64,000 nucleotides of DNA from Oceanococcus sp041619555 (lineage in GTDB: Bacteria; Pseudomonadota; Gammaproteobacteria; Nevskiales; Oceanococcaceae). Made by a program: the position numbers and the translations under genes. The stretch covers positions 5,062 to 69,061 of the forward strand of contig JBFKDQ010000015.1 of NCBI GenBank assembly GCA_041619555.1. The letters are read 5' to 3'. Positions 42,612-50,754 of the stretch are shown here, in pieces. Below the pieces are notes generated by a model. That model was given only the letters and a program-made list of their open reading frames with translations, searched no databases and was not told the origin of the DNA. Each line of letters opens with the position of its first letter. Positions within the stretch are counted from its first letter, which is position 1.

Positions 42612-42718
42612 GGCCAACTCCGGAACAAGGTCCTTGATCAACGCCCCTGCCGCGCGCCGGTTGACCGCCAGGGGTCAGGCCTCGCTAAGATGACGGTCCA
42701 TTGCATCGCAGAGCTCCC

Positions 42719-43486
42719 ATGAATCGCCCATCCGTATTCGTCACCGGCGCTGCCGCCGGCATCGGCCGTGCCACCGCGCAGAAATTTTCCCGCGAGGGTT
42801 GGTATGTCGGCGCGTTCGATATCGACCTGGCCGGCGTGCAGGCCTTGCAACAGGAACTGGGCGAGGCGCATTGCCATGCCGGGGCCCTGGACGTCACCGA
42901 CCGCGAGGCCTGGGATGCCGCCTTGCAGGATTTCCTTGGTCAGGAAGCTTCACTCAATCTGCTGGTCAACAATGCCGGCGTGCTGGATTCGGGCCCCTTC
43001 CAGGACATCGCGATGGCCAGCCATGAGCGCATCGTGGACATCAACATCAAGGGCGTGATGAACGGCTGCCATGCGGCCTTTCCCTGGATGCAGGCAGTCG
43101 CCGGCGCTTGCATCGTCAATCTGGCTTCAGCTTCCGCAATCTATGGCACGCCCATGCTCGCCAGCTATGCCGCCAGCAAATTCGCCGTGCGCGGCCTGAC
43201 CGAAGGTCTGAATCTCGAATGGGAGCCGCATGACATCCGGGTCATCGACATCTGGCCGCTGTTCGTCCAGACCGCGATGGTGGTCGGCATGAAGACCGAC
43301 AGCATTGATCGCCTGGGGGTCAATCTGCGGCCCGAACAGGTTGCGGAAACCATCTGGACAGCCGCGCGTTCGGGCAGCGACCGAGTGCACTGGACCGTGG
43401 GCGCTCAGACTGCCGCATTCGCCACGCTGATCCGCCTGCTGCCCGCCGGCCTCACCCGCACTGTCGCCAAGAAACTCGCGGGCTGA
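42719..43486 (+). CDS. Short-chain dehydrogenase/reductase
   Basis: This 255-residue NAD(P)-dependent oxidoreductase is of the classical SDR type. It has TGAAAGIG (9-16), DVTDREAW, NNAGVLD (84-90), a catalytic Ser in NLASASAIYG and Y150-x3-K154 in YAASKFAVRG. An Asp after beta-2 (FDIDLAG) suggests NAD preference. The substrate cannot be told. It appears to be a single-gene unit. Confidence 0.9.
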   Translation: MNRPSVFVTGAAAGIGRATAQKFSREGWYVGAFDIDLAGVQALQQELGEAHCHAGALDVTDREAWDAALQDFLGQEASLNLLVNNAGVLDSGPFQDIAMASHERIVDINIKGVMNGCHAAFPWMQAVAGACIVNLASASAIYGTPMLASYAASKFAVRGLTEGLNLEWEPHDIRVIDIWPLFVQTAMVVGMKTDSIDRLGVNLRPEQVAETIWTAARSGSDRVHWTVGAQTAAFATLIRLLPAGLTRTVAKKLAG

Positions 43487-43529
43487 AGCTACGGGCTGAG
43501 GCCATGCGGACAATCTGACAGCCGTCCCA

Positions 43530-44342
43530 TCAGGCGGCCACGACCCCGTTGCGGCCCTGATGCTTGGCGCGATACAAGGCCTGGTCAGCCTGCGCGAGCA
43601 AGGCATCGAAATCCAGCAGGGCGTCACTGGCAACACCGATGGATATGGTCATGGCGATGGGCTTGTCCGCAATGATCGCGCAATGCTGCTCCACCGCCGC
43701 GCGCATGTTTTCGCCCAACTCCAGGGCACCTTCAAGGGCATAGCCAGGCAGGATGATGGCGAATTCCTCGCCCCCATAGCGCCCGCAGAAACTGCCTGCA
43801 GGCAGGACCGCCTGCAGGGCCCGGGTGACGCAGCACAGCGTCTCGTCGCCCAGTTGATGTCCGTACTCATCGTTGACCTGCTTGAACAGGTCAGCATCGA
43901 TCAGGGCAACGCCGAGGTCGCCACCACGGCTGCGGGCGCTGATGCAGCGCCCCAGCTCCAGCAGACAGCGACGGTTGAGCATCCCGGTCAGCACATCACG
44001 CATGGACAGGCGTGTCAGCTCGGCGCGGGTCCTGACCAACTCGCGCAACAACGAAAGCAGCAGGATCAGGGTCGGCACGCCGAGAATGAAGGGAATCATC
44101 ATCGTGTTAAGCAAACCGGTCCAGCCGATCGGATCCCCGGTCAGGCGATGGACCCCACTGGCAATCGCCACCGATGCCAGTGACAGCACGCAGCTGACGG
44201 CCAGGATGGTACCCGCCATGCCCCAGCGATCGATGCCAGCGACGATCGTGGAGGCCTTGCTCTGCTCTGCATCGCCCAGAATCGCCAGCGCCCGGCTGAT
44301 CTGATCGCCCCCGATATTGACTTCCACCGCCCCTCTCTGCAA
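43530..44342 (-). CDS. Membrane-bound GGDEF diguanylate cyclase
   Basis: This 270-residue protein has two transmembrane helices (about 41-62 and 78-99), then a GGDEF domain (MRDVLTGMLNRRCLLEL) with an active-type GGEEF at 190-194. No RxxD inhibitory site precedes it. The start is uncertain: the frame opens with TTG at 44342, and a GTG at 44327 is also possible; neither has a clearly better ribosome site. There is no dedicated periplasmic sensor, since the loop between the helices is only about 15 residues. Confidence 0.88.
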   Translation of the reverse strand: MQRGAVEVNIGGDQISRALAILGDAEQSKASTIVAGIDRWGMAGTILAVSCVLSLASVAIASGVHRLTGDPIGWTGLLNTMMIPFILGVPTLILLLSLLRELVRTRAELTRLSMRDVLTGMLNRRCLLELGRCISARSRGGDLGVALIDADLFKQVNDEYGHQLGDETLCCVTRALQAVLPAGSFCGRYGGEEFAIILPGYALEGALELGENMRAAVEQHCAIIADKPIAMTISIGVASDALLDFDALLAQADQALYRAKHQGRNGVVAA

Positions 44343-44468
44343 TGTTCCCCGCCCCAGGCCGGGCCGCGTACCGGCTGGACGCCTGCCCTGCGAGCATCAG
44401 AACTTAGATCCAGGTCTGCTGTCCAGTGTATCGAGCCCTTTCGCCACAGACCAAGACCGAGTCGATTC

Positions 44469-45035
44469 ATGTCCTATTCCCTGCGTCCGCTGCTGCTGCC
44501 ACTGTTCCTGCTGCTTTCCCTGCCCGCCTGGGCCGACGAACCGGCCAAGCAAAAAGGCTTTTCCGAAAAGGAGATTCTCACCAGGGCAGAAGGCTTCTTT
44601 GGCGATGTTACCGAGGGCCTGGCAAAAGCGATTCAGAAAGCCTTCGCCGAACTCGGGCAACCCAATGCGATCATCATCGGCGATGAAATCAGCGGTGCGA
44701 TCGGGATCGGCGCACGTTATGGCAAAGGCCAGTTGGAAACACATGGAGGCGAATCACGCCCGCTGTTCTGGCAAGGCCCGAGCATCGGCTTCGATACCGG
44801 CGGCAATGCCTCCAAGGTGATGGCACTGATCTACAATCTCGATGAGGTCGAACAGCTGTATCAGCGCTTTCCAGGCGTTGATGGCTCGCTGTATTTCATC
44901 GCTGGCGCCAGCCTGAATTATCTGCGCAGTGCCGATATCACGATTGCCCCGATCCGCACCGGCGTGGGCGCGCGCGCCGGGGTCAGCGTGGGCTATCTGC
45001 ATTTCACACGCAAGAAATCCTGGATTCCGTTCTGA
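44469..45035 (+). CDS. eipA: EipA-family (DUF1134) exported envelope protein
   Basis: EipA is a periplasmic beta-barrel-like protein needed for envelope integrity in Brucella. The 188-residue product has a signal peptide (LLLPLFLLLSLPAWA) and all main DUF1134 blocks: AIIIGDEISGAIGIGARYGKG, FWQGPSIGFDTGGNASKVM, IYNLDEVEQLYQRFPGVDGS, APIRTGVGARAGVSVGYLHF and a TRKKSWIPF end. The family is best known from Alphaproteobacteria. It is a single gene flanked by a cyclase gene (divergent) and a COG3146 gene (convergent). Confidence 0.9.
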   Translation: MSYSLRPLLLPLFLLLSLPAWADEPAKQKGFSEKEILTRAEGFFGDVTEGLAKAIQKAFAELGQPNAIIIGDEISGAIGIGARYGKGQLETHGGESRPLFWQGPSIGFDTGGNASKVMALIYNLDEVEQLYQRFPGVDGSLYFIAGASLNYLRSADITIAPIRTGVGARAGVSVGYLHFTRKKSWIPF

Positions 45036-46061
45036 TCAGGACGCGCTCTGGCGCTGCGCGAAAGCGGTCCGCTCGCACAGCAGGCTGAACTGTTCCGCAC
45101 ATTGGCTTCGCTCGCGCGCAAGATAGCTGGCAATCGCCCGGTGAAACCGTTCATCGTCGAACCAGTGCACGGACTGACTCCACTCGGGCTCGAAACCGCG
45201 TAGCAGCCGGTGTCCCCCCTGCACCCCGGCATCAAAAGTCCGCAGGCCCTGTTCGATGCAATACTCGATTCCGCGGTAATAGCAGAGCTCGAAATGCAAG
45301 CAGTCCGCCGCGATGCGGCTGCCCCAATGGCGCCCGTATAGCACCTCCTCATCGCGGAAGAAAAACGCCATCGCCTCGATGTGCGTATTTCGTCTGGCCA
45401 CACAGAACAGGAACTGCGCGGGCAGGCGACGGCCCCATGCACGCAAACATTCAAGGTTCAGGTACGGGGTCTGGCCGCGCTCCAGATAGGTTGCGGCATA
45501 TAGCGCATACAGTTCTGACCATTCCGTCGCGCTGAATTCCGCCGCCGCCTGCCAGCGCACATCCAGGCCCAGGGCCTCGACCTTGCGCCGTTCGGCGCGC
45601 AGATTCTTGCGCTTCTTGCTCGCCAGCGCGGCAAGAAAATCATCGAATCCGGCATAGCCGCGATGCTTCCAGACAAAGCGCACATCCTGTCGCAGCAGCC
45701 AGCCCTGGGCGACCAGTTCACGGGCCTCGGCCGGCGGCAGAAACAGCAGATGCGTGCTGGAAGCCCCCTGCTCGCGCATCAGTTCCTGCAGCGCCGGACC
45801 GCTGAGTCCGCCCAGACGCGGACCGGTAACCGGCGTGAAAGGCACCGCCGCGATCAGCTTGGGGTAATAGTTCAGGCCATGCTCGGCATAGGCATTGGCG
45901 AAAGCGAAATCAAACACGAATTCGCCATAGGAATGCTGCTTCAGGTACAGCGGCGCAGGCTGAACGCCCAGGGGCAGCCAGCCCTGCGCCGGCGTGACGC
46001 AAGCGCTGTCGAGCAGCGCTTGCAGATAAGCCTCCGATACGAAAAGCGAGCCGTAATTCAT
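45036..46061 (-). CDS. COG3146/DUF482 GNAT-related protein
   Basis: This 341-residue protein belongs to the COG3146 family (a GNAT/FemX-like fold) of unknown substrate. Diagnostic segments are FVFDFAFANAYAEHGLNYYPKLIAAVPFTPVTGPRL, LASKKRKNLRAERRKVEALGLDV, YGRHWGSRIAADCLHFELCYYRGIEYCIEQGLRTFDAGVQGGHRLLRGFEP. The ATG at 46061 gives the expected N-terminus. The stop is adjacent to the convergent eipA stop. Confidence 0.88.
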   Translation of the reverse strand: MNYGSLFVSEAYLQALLDSACVTPAQGWLPLGVQPAPLYLKQHSYGEFVFDFAFANAYAEHGLNYYPKLIAAVPFTPVTGPRLGGLSGPALQELMREQGASSTHLLFLPPAEARELVAQGWLLRQDVRFVWKHRGYAGFDDFLAALASKKRKNLRAERRKVEALGLDVRWQAAAEFSATEWSELYALYAATYLERGQTPYLNLECLRAWGRRLPAQFLFCVARRNTHIEAMAFFFRDEEVLYGRHWGSRIAADCLHFELCYYRGIEYCIEQGLRTFDAGVQGGHRLLRGFEPEWSQSVHWFDDERFHRAIASYLARERSQCAEQFSLLCERTAFAQRQSAS

Positions 46062-46177
46062 GGCGTGATTGTAACGGGCGATGGCGACGCTTCAGTGGCA
46101 GCAGGACCGTGCCGTGGGGATTGATCCTGGTCTGCCTGCATCACGAGGGCCTATATGCGGCATAGACGAGACCAGGC

Positions 46178-47095
46178 TCAACCGTCACGAGCGGTGCGAA
46201 AGCCGATATGACTGGTAGAAAAACTGCCATCCTGGCCTTGTCGGGCGGAGGGCCGGTAACGTTGACAGGCATTCGGCGCGCACAGGTAGGAGCCTCCCTT
46301 GATCGTGTACTGCACCTCCGCGCCGGGTGCCACATACTGATACGGACTGGACGTCCATTCCCAAGCATTGCCGATCATGTCGTACAGCCCATACCCGTTC
46401 GGCTCGAAACAGCCGGCAGGGGCCGTTCCGCTGTAGCCGTCAGCAGCCGTATCATGCAGCGGGAAAAAGCCCTGCCAGGTATTGGCCGGATGGCGCAGCC
46501 CGGCAAGTTTCTCAACACGCCGATCCACGGACTCTTGGTGGCGACCTCCACGCGCCGCGAATTCCCATTCGGCTTCAGTCGGCAGGCGACGCCCCTTCCA
46601 CCTGGCGTAGGCGCGCGCATCTTCGATCGACACATGAACGACCGGATGCGCGCCGCGACCATCCAGGTATGAGCCAGGACCTTGTGGATGTCGCCAGTTG
46701 GCGCCAGGGGTATAACGCCAACCGCGCGGACCGGACTTGGCCGCCATTGAGAATACCGCCGAACCAGCCGAACGGTATTGGTCAGCCACACCGTCAGGCA
46801 GCAGCTCTGAGCGCGGTGCACGCTCGGCGGAACTCTCGTAAGCCGTTGCCGCAACGAAGGCGGAAAATTCATCGTTGCTGACCTCGAAGGCGTCGATCCA
46901 GAATGGCTTGACGAGCACCGGACGTTCCGGTCTTTCTTCCGCATATCGGTGATCCGCGCCCATGCGGAACGCGCCGCCAGGAATGTAGATTTCTCTGACC
47001 GGGGCCGATGAAATGCAGCTGACGGACGCGCCTGGCGCAGGCGTGCGCCCGCAGGACAGCAGCAGGCCGGCGACGATGCTGAGGATCAGTCGCAA
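46178..47095 (-). CDS. Formylglycine-generating enzyme family lipoprotein
   Basis: This enzyme oxidises the active-site Cys of sulfatases to formylglycine. The 305-residue protein has FGE-sulfatase domain features: IPGGAFRMGADHRYAEERPERPVLVKPFWIDAFEVSN, WRHPQGPGSYLDGRGAHPVVHVS, RLPTEAEWEFAARGG and GNAWEWTSS. Both copper-binding active-site cysteines are present, Cys272 and Cys277 in YLCAPNAC, so it should be active. A lipoprotein-like signal (SIVAGLLLSCG, Cys15) puts it in the periplasm. The TTG start overlaps the sulfatase stop by 10 bp. Confidence 0.88.
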   Translation of the reverse strand: MRLILSIVAGLLLSCGRTPAPGASVSCISSAPVREIYIPGGAFRMGADHRYAEERPERPVLVKPFWIDAFEVSNDEFSAFVAATAYESSAERAPRSELLPDGVADQYRSAGSAVFSMAAKSGPRGWRYTPGANWRHPQGPGSYLDGRGAHPVVHVSIEDARAYARWKGRRLPTEAEWEFAARGGRHQESVDRRVEKLAGLRHPANTWQGFFPLHDTAADGYSGTAPAGCFEPNGYGLYDMIGNAWEWTSSPYQYVAPGAEVQYTIKGGSYLCAPNACQRYRPSARQGQDGSFSTSHIGFRTARDG

Positions 47096-48807
47096 GACGG
47101 CAGATCGCTGACCGATGAGACGACCAACGCCTCGCTTCTGGCGTAGCCATAACGCATCGCAACGGCGGTCAATGGCGAATTCTCCGGCACGATCAATGCT
47201 TGCGTATACAATTGCCAGGATCGCTCATCGACGAATGTGGTCTGGTAAAGAATCGGGGCCCCGTGGGTGACACAGCGCAGTTCAATCTCGATGTCAGCAC
47301 CGCCCCTGCGCTGACAGGCAGTCACCGGTCCGGTTTGCGGCTCCATACCACCGGGCCAGTATTGCTCGGCCAGCTCTTCTTCGGGGATCAGGCCGAGATC
47401 CGGCACCTCGGCAAGCCACCGGTCCAGTTCATCAGACAACCCCTGTCGCACATGGGAGAATGCCTGATGATCCGCGAGATTGTTGATCTCATAAGGATCA
47501 GACCAGGTGTCGTACAGCTCTTCCTGTGGACTGGGCGCATCGAAAAACGGCTCAATCGAGATCGGCAATCCGCCCTCCTCGCGCAACTGCCACAAGGCCC
47601 GCATAACCGGGTGCTCATCGCGGTACCGCAGCGGCATCAGGCGCGGCAGATCCGGGCGAAAATTACGGATGTACTTGTAGCGATCGTTCCGCACCGCCCG
47701 CAGGCGCCCCGGGTTTTCACCGACCCGATCACTGGCGGCGAATACATGGCGGCGACCACCCTCGTGCCCTGGCATCAGCTGTGGCTGGCCATGCATGAAC
47801 TCCGGGGTCTGGACGCCCGCCAGCGCGAGCAGGCTGGGGCCAAGATCCACGAAACTGAGCAAGCCTTCCTCGATCTCGCCTGCACGGTAACCATCCGGGA
47901 AACGGATCACCAAGGGAACATGAAGGCCGCTGTCGTACACACTGCGCTTGGCGCGCGGCAAACCATCGCCATGATCGGTGGTCCAGATGATGATCGTACG
48001 CTCGAGCAATCCATCCGCTTCCAACTCAGCCATGATCTGGCCGAACTCGGCATCCATCAACGCGATATTGTCATAGTGCCTGGCGATACTGGCACGCACC
48101 TCAGGAGTGTCGGGGTAATAGGGCGGAACCACAACATGCGCTGGATCGGTAAAGTGAATCTTGGATTCATCGCTGCGTGCATTGCGCTGCAGAATTCGGC
48201 TGGCCTGTGGATGCCTGTCCGCCGGCGCTCGCTCGTCAGGGATCCAGGAATAGCTTTCATGACTGACGAACAGGGTCTGCATGAAAAAGAACGGCTTCCC
48301 GTCGGGCGCATCACGCCAATGCGTTGCATTGTGGCTCTGGTTCCAGGGTGAAAGCGGCTTGCCAAACTGGTAGTCGGTCTTGCCGTTGTTGCTGGTGTAA
48401 TAGCCCGCTGCGCGCAGGAGCTCGGGGAATGCTCGCATATCGACCGGCGGCACGGCCGCATATGGGAATGGGCTGGCGCTAGCGGTCCGCATGTGCATGG
48501 CGCCAAAGGATTGCTGATAGGTCCCCATGGCCAGTGCGGCTCGGCTCGGGGCGCACACTCCGGCGGAAGTGAATGCGCGCGTATAGCGCACTCCCTGTGC
48601 CGCCAGCTTGTCGATATTCGGGGTATGCGCGACCGGATCACCGAAAGAGCCAACCCGCAAGCCCATGTCCTCAGCGACAATCAGAACGATGTGAGGTGGG
48701 GCGGTGCGCGAAATGCCGGAATCCGGATCCGAGCAGGCCATCAGCAACAGGCCGTTCAAACCGGCCACAAACCAACGGAGCAGGACGCCGCAGCGAAATG
48801 AGGTCAT
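47086..48807 (-). CDS. Sulfatase (Cys-type) lipoprotein
   Basis: This 573-residue type I sulfatase hydrolyses sulfate esters. The lipoprotein signal ends LLLMAC (Cys25). The catalytic motif CAPSRAAL has the formylglycine precursor Cys85. Metal ligands are expected in VLIVAEDMG and WTTDHGDG; the C-terminal part has the YDTWSDPYEINNLA signature of the family. The ATG at 48807 precedes the lipobox. The adjacent FGE gene supplies maturation. The substrate is unknown; carbohydrate sulfatases often have this pairing. Confidence 0.92.
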   Translation of the reverse strand: MTSFRCGVLLRWFVAGLNGLLLMACSDPDSGISRTAPPHIVLIVAEDMGLRVGSFGDPVAHTPNIDKLAAQGVRYTRAFTSAGVCAPSRAALAMGTYQQSFGAMHMRTASASPFPYAAVPPVDMRAFPELLRAAGYYTSNNGKTDYQFGKPLSPWNQSHNATHWRDAPDGKPFFFMQTLFVSHESYSWIPDERAPADRHPQASRILQRNARSDESKIHFTDPAHVVVPPYYPDTPEVRASIARHYDNIALMDAEFGQIMAELEADGLLERTIIIWTTDHGDGLPRAKRSVYDSGLHVPLVIRFPDGYRAGEIEEGLLSFVDLGPSLLALAGVQTPEFMHGQPQLMPGHEGGRRHVFAASDRVGENPGRLRAVRNDRYKYIRNFRPDLPRLMPLRYRDEHPVMRALWQLREEGGLPISIEPFFDAPSPQEELYDTWSDPYEINNLADHQAFSHVRQGLSDELDRWLAEVPDLGLIPEEELAEQYWPGGMEPQTGPVTACQRRGGADIEIELRCVTHGAPILYQTTFVDERSWQLYTQALIVPENSPLTAVAMRYGYARSEALVVSSVSDLPSCD

Positions 48808-49419
48808 GACGGCGCATGGTCGGCGCCATGCGCCATCGCACAAGCACGGAACCTCGCCGGACCTGTCCAATGGACGCGGTCGCATTGCCGCGGGACTCGA
48901 TGCCTACACAGCAGCAAGCCGAATTGAGCATCCGCCACCCTGCCCCTCCATTACCGATTATTGATGACCCGAGTTTCCGATCGACGAACCTGGGCCATCC
49001 CAGAAGCGCCCCCTGCTGTAAAGATGGTGCATCAACTGCGCCAAGATCAAGTCCAGCCGCCCCCATGAGCGGCGGTGATTCTGCATCGCTACCGGACCGG
49101 GAGCTTGAGGCTTGACAGCTCTGAGGCCGCGAATCGGAAGCCCGCAGCAGACTCCATTCAAGACCCTAAACGACTGACAATTCCCCGCCCACAATCCCTC
49201 GATGTCCCGCCACTAGATGCGCTTAAGCATCCATTGCGCACCCTGCTGGACCATTTCTGGGCGGACCAACGCAGACGCTACGCCCATCCACCCAATCCAC
49301 ACCGACCGCGCCGTTCAGCCGTTTGCCGACTTGCATCGGGCCGAGCTACCGATTGCGATGAGTCCAAAATGGCTGCAGGATTGAGTCATGTGATCCGAAC
49401 AAGAAAGGGGAGCGAGATC
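48808..49419. other. 612-bp divergent gap, no gene recognised
   Basis: This lies between the sulfatase and the FadL-like gene. The frame of the FadL-like gene stays open back to 49075, but that part lacks a signal peptide, ribosome site or recognisable sequence. Apart from the hairpin next to the sulfatase start I see no conserved element. It may be degraded sequence or a long regulatory region. Confidence 0.45.
48811..48834 (-). promoter_or_regulatory. Hairpin just upstream of the sulfatase start
   Basis: A perfect 9-bp inverted repeat (GGCGCATGG with CCATGCGCC) and a 6-nt loop end 4 bases before the sulfatase ATG on the reverse strand. In mRNA it would cover the ribosome-binding position. 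Confidence 0.45.
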
Positions 49420-50754
49420 ATGACTCCGGGAAATCCGTGCCGGTGCGGCGCGCCGACACTGCTCGCGCTGGGCTACCTGTTTGCGGCAAATCCAGCGCTG
49501 GCTGACGAGTTTCACTACAAGGGCATACTGGCGGGTGAGCGCGCCGCAGGATTGGGCGGCGCCTATATCGCCTTGGCCGACGACCACACCAGCATCGTGT
49601 ACAACCCCGCCGGTCTGATCAGTGCCGAAGACGGCAGCAGTTCCGCCTCGGTCAACGTGATTTCCGCCGCCTCCACCCAATATGACCGCGTGTTCGGAGA
49701 CACCGAATGGTCACGTGAATCTCTGGAAATTCTCCCGGGCTTTGCCGGCGGGGCCAAAGCCTTTGGTGACCTGATGCTAGGCGCCACACTGCTGGTTTCA
49801 GATTCACTGGCGGAAGATCAGACCCAGAATTATGAAGACGTGCGCATTGCCGGCACCCGTTACGATCGGCTACGGATCCACAATGACCTGCAATTGCGCA
49901 GCTACGAGGCCGGCCTGGCCGTCGGCATGCGTCTCTCGCCCAACTGGCAGGTCGGCATGTCCCTGCTGGGCAGCTACGTCGACAAGAACAACAGCTACGT
50001 GCAGCGCGCGGCGATCCGCGATCGCGATGGCGTCACCGACGCCCAGGTCCTGCAGGTGACCGTCAATTCGGACGACACCCGTATCGGCTTACGCCCGATA
50101 CTGGGCTTGCAGTTTCGCTGGCGGGCCCTGGCGCTGGGCGCCACCGTGAGCCAGAACCTGCCGCTCAGTCGGGACTACCAGTACGCCTACTCGGCCAGCT
50201 TGTCTGCTACCAGCCTCAGCGGCGGCAACACCTCTTTTGAAATCGTTGATCTGTCCGAACAGACCGAGGATGAACCCTTGCGAGCCAGCTTTGGCCTGGC
50301 GCTGAAAATGACGGCCAGCACCGTCGTCAGCGCTCAGCTCGACTATTTCAGCGAACGCAACGCCGAGAACCGCGACCTGCCTTTCGGAGCTCCGCCAAGA
50401 TCCCTGGACAACAAGGCGGTCACCAATCTTTCTCTGGGCCTGGAATGGCAACATGACACCAACTGGACCAGTCGTTTTGGCCTGTTCAGTGATTACGCCA
50501 ACAACAGTACCGACTACATCAATGACGAACTGTCGGAACGTTCTTTCGCGCGCCGTGAGGAAATCGACATTTTCGGGCTGACGTACAGCGTGACCAGACA
50601 GCGGGCTTCCGGCAATCATCTGGCGGTCGGCTTGCTGGTGGCTGCCGGATCCGGCACCGCACGACTGGGCGACGTGGGCTTCGGCTCCGACGTGGGTGCC
50701 GAGATCGACGCAAAACAACAACGATTGAATTTCTTTTTCACAGCGGGCTGGTGA
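49420..50754 (+). CDS. FadL/OmpP1-like outer-membrane beta-barrel
   Basis: This 444-residue protein has a signal peptide (TLLALGYLFAANPALA). The N-terminus matches OmpP1/FadL/TodX transporters: GERAAGLGGAYIALADDHTSIVYNPAGLI. Many amphipathic strands follow and the chain ends in LNFFFTAGW with a terminal aromatic, typical of outer-membrane barrels. Relatives carry hydrophobic compounds across the outer membrane. AAAGGGGAG precedes the ATG at 49420. The next gene begins with a GTGA overlap. Confidence 0.85.
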   Translation: MTPGNPCRCGAPTLLALGYLFAANPALADEFHYKGILAGERAAGLGGAYIALADDHTSIVYNPAGLISAEDGSSSASVNVISAASTQYDRVFGDTEWSRESLEILPGFAGGAKAFGDLMLGATLLVSDSLAEDQTQNYEDVRIAGTRYDRLRIHNDLQLRSYEAGLAVGMRLSPNWQVGMSLLGSYVDKNNSYVQRAAIRDRDGVTDAQVLQVTVNSDDTRIGLRPILGLQFRWRALALGATVSQNLPLSRDYQYAYSASLSATSLSGGNTSFEIVDLSEQTEDEPLRASFGLALKMTASTVVSAQLDYFSERNAENRDLPFGAPPRSLDNKAVTNLSLGLEWQHDTNWTSRFGLFSDYANNSTDYINDELSERSFARREEIDIFGLTYSVTRQRASGNHLAVGLLVAAGSGTARLGDVGFGSDVGAEIDAKQQRLNFFFTAGW

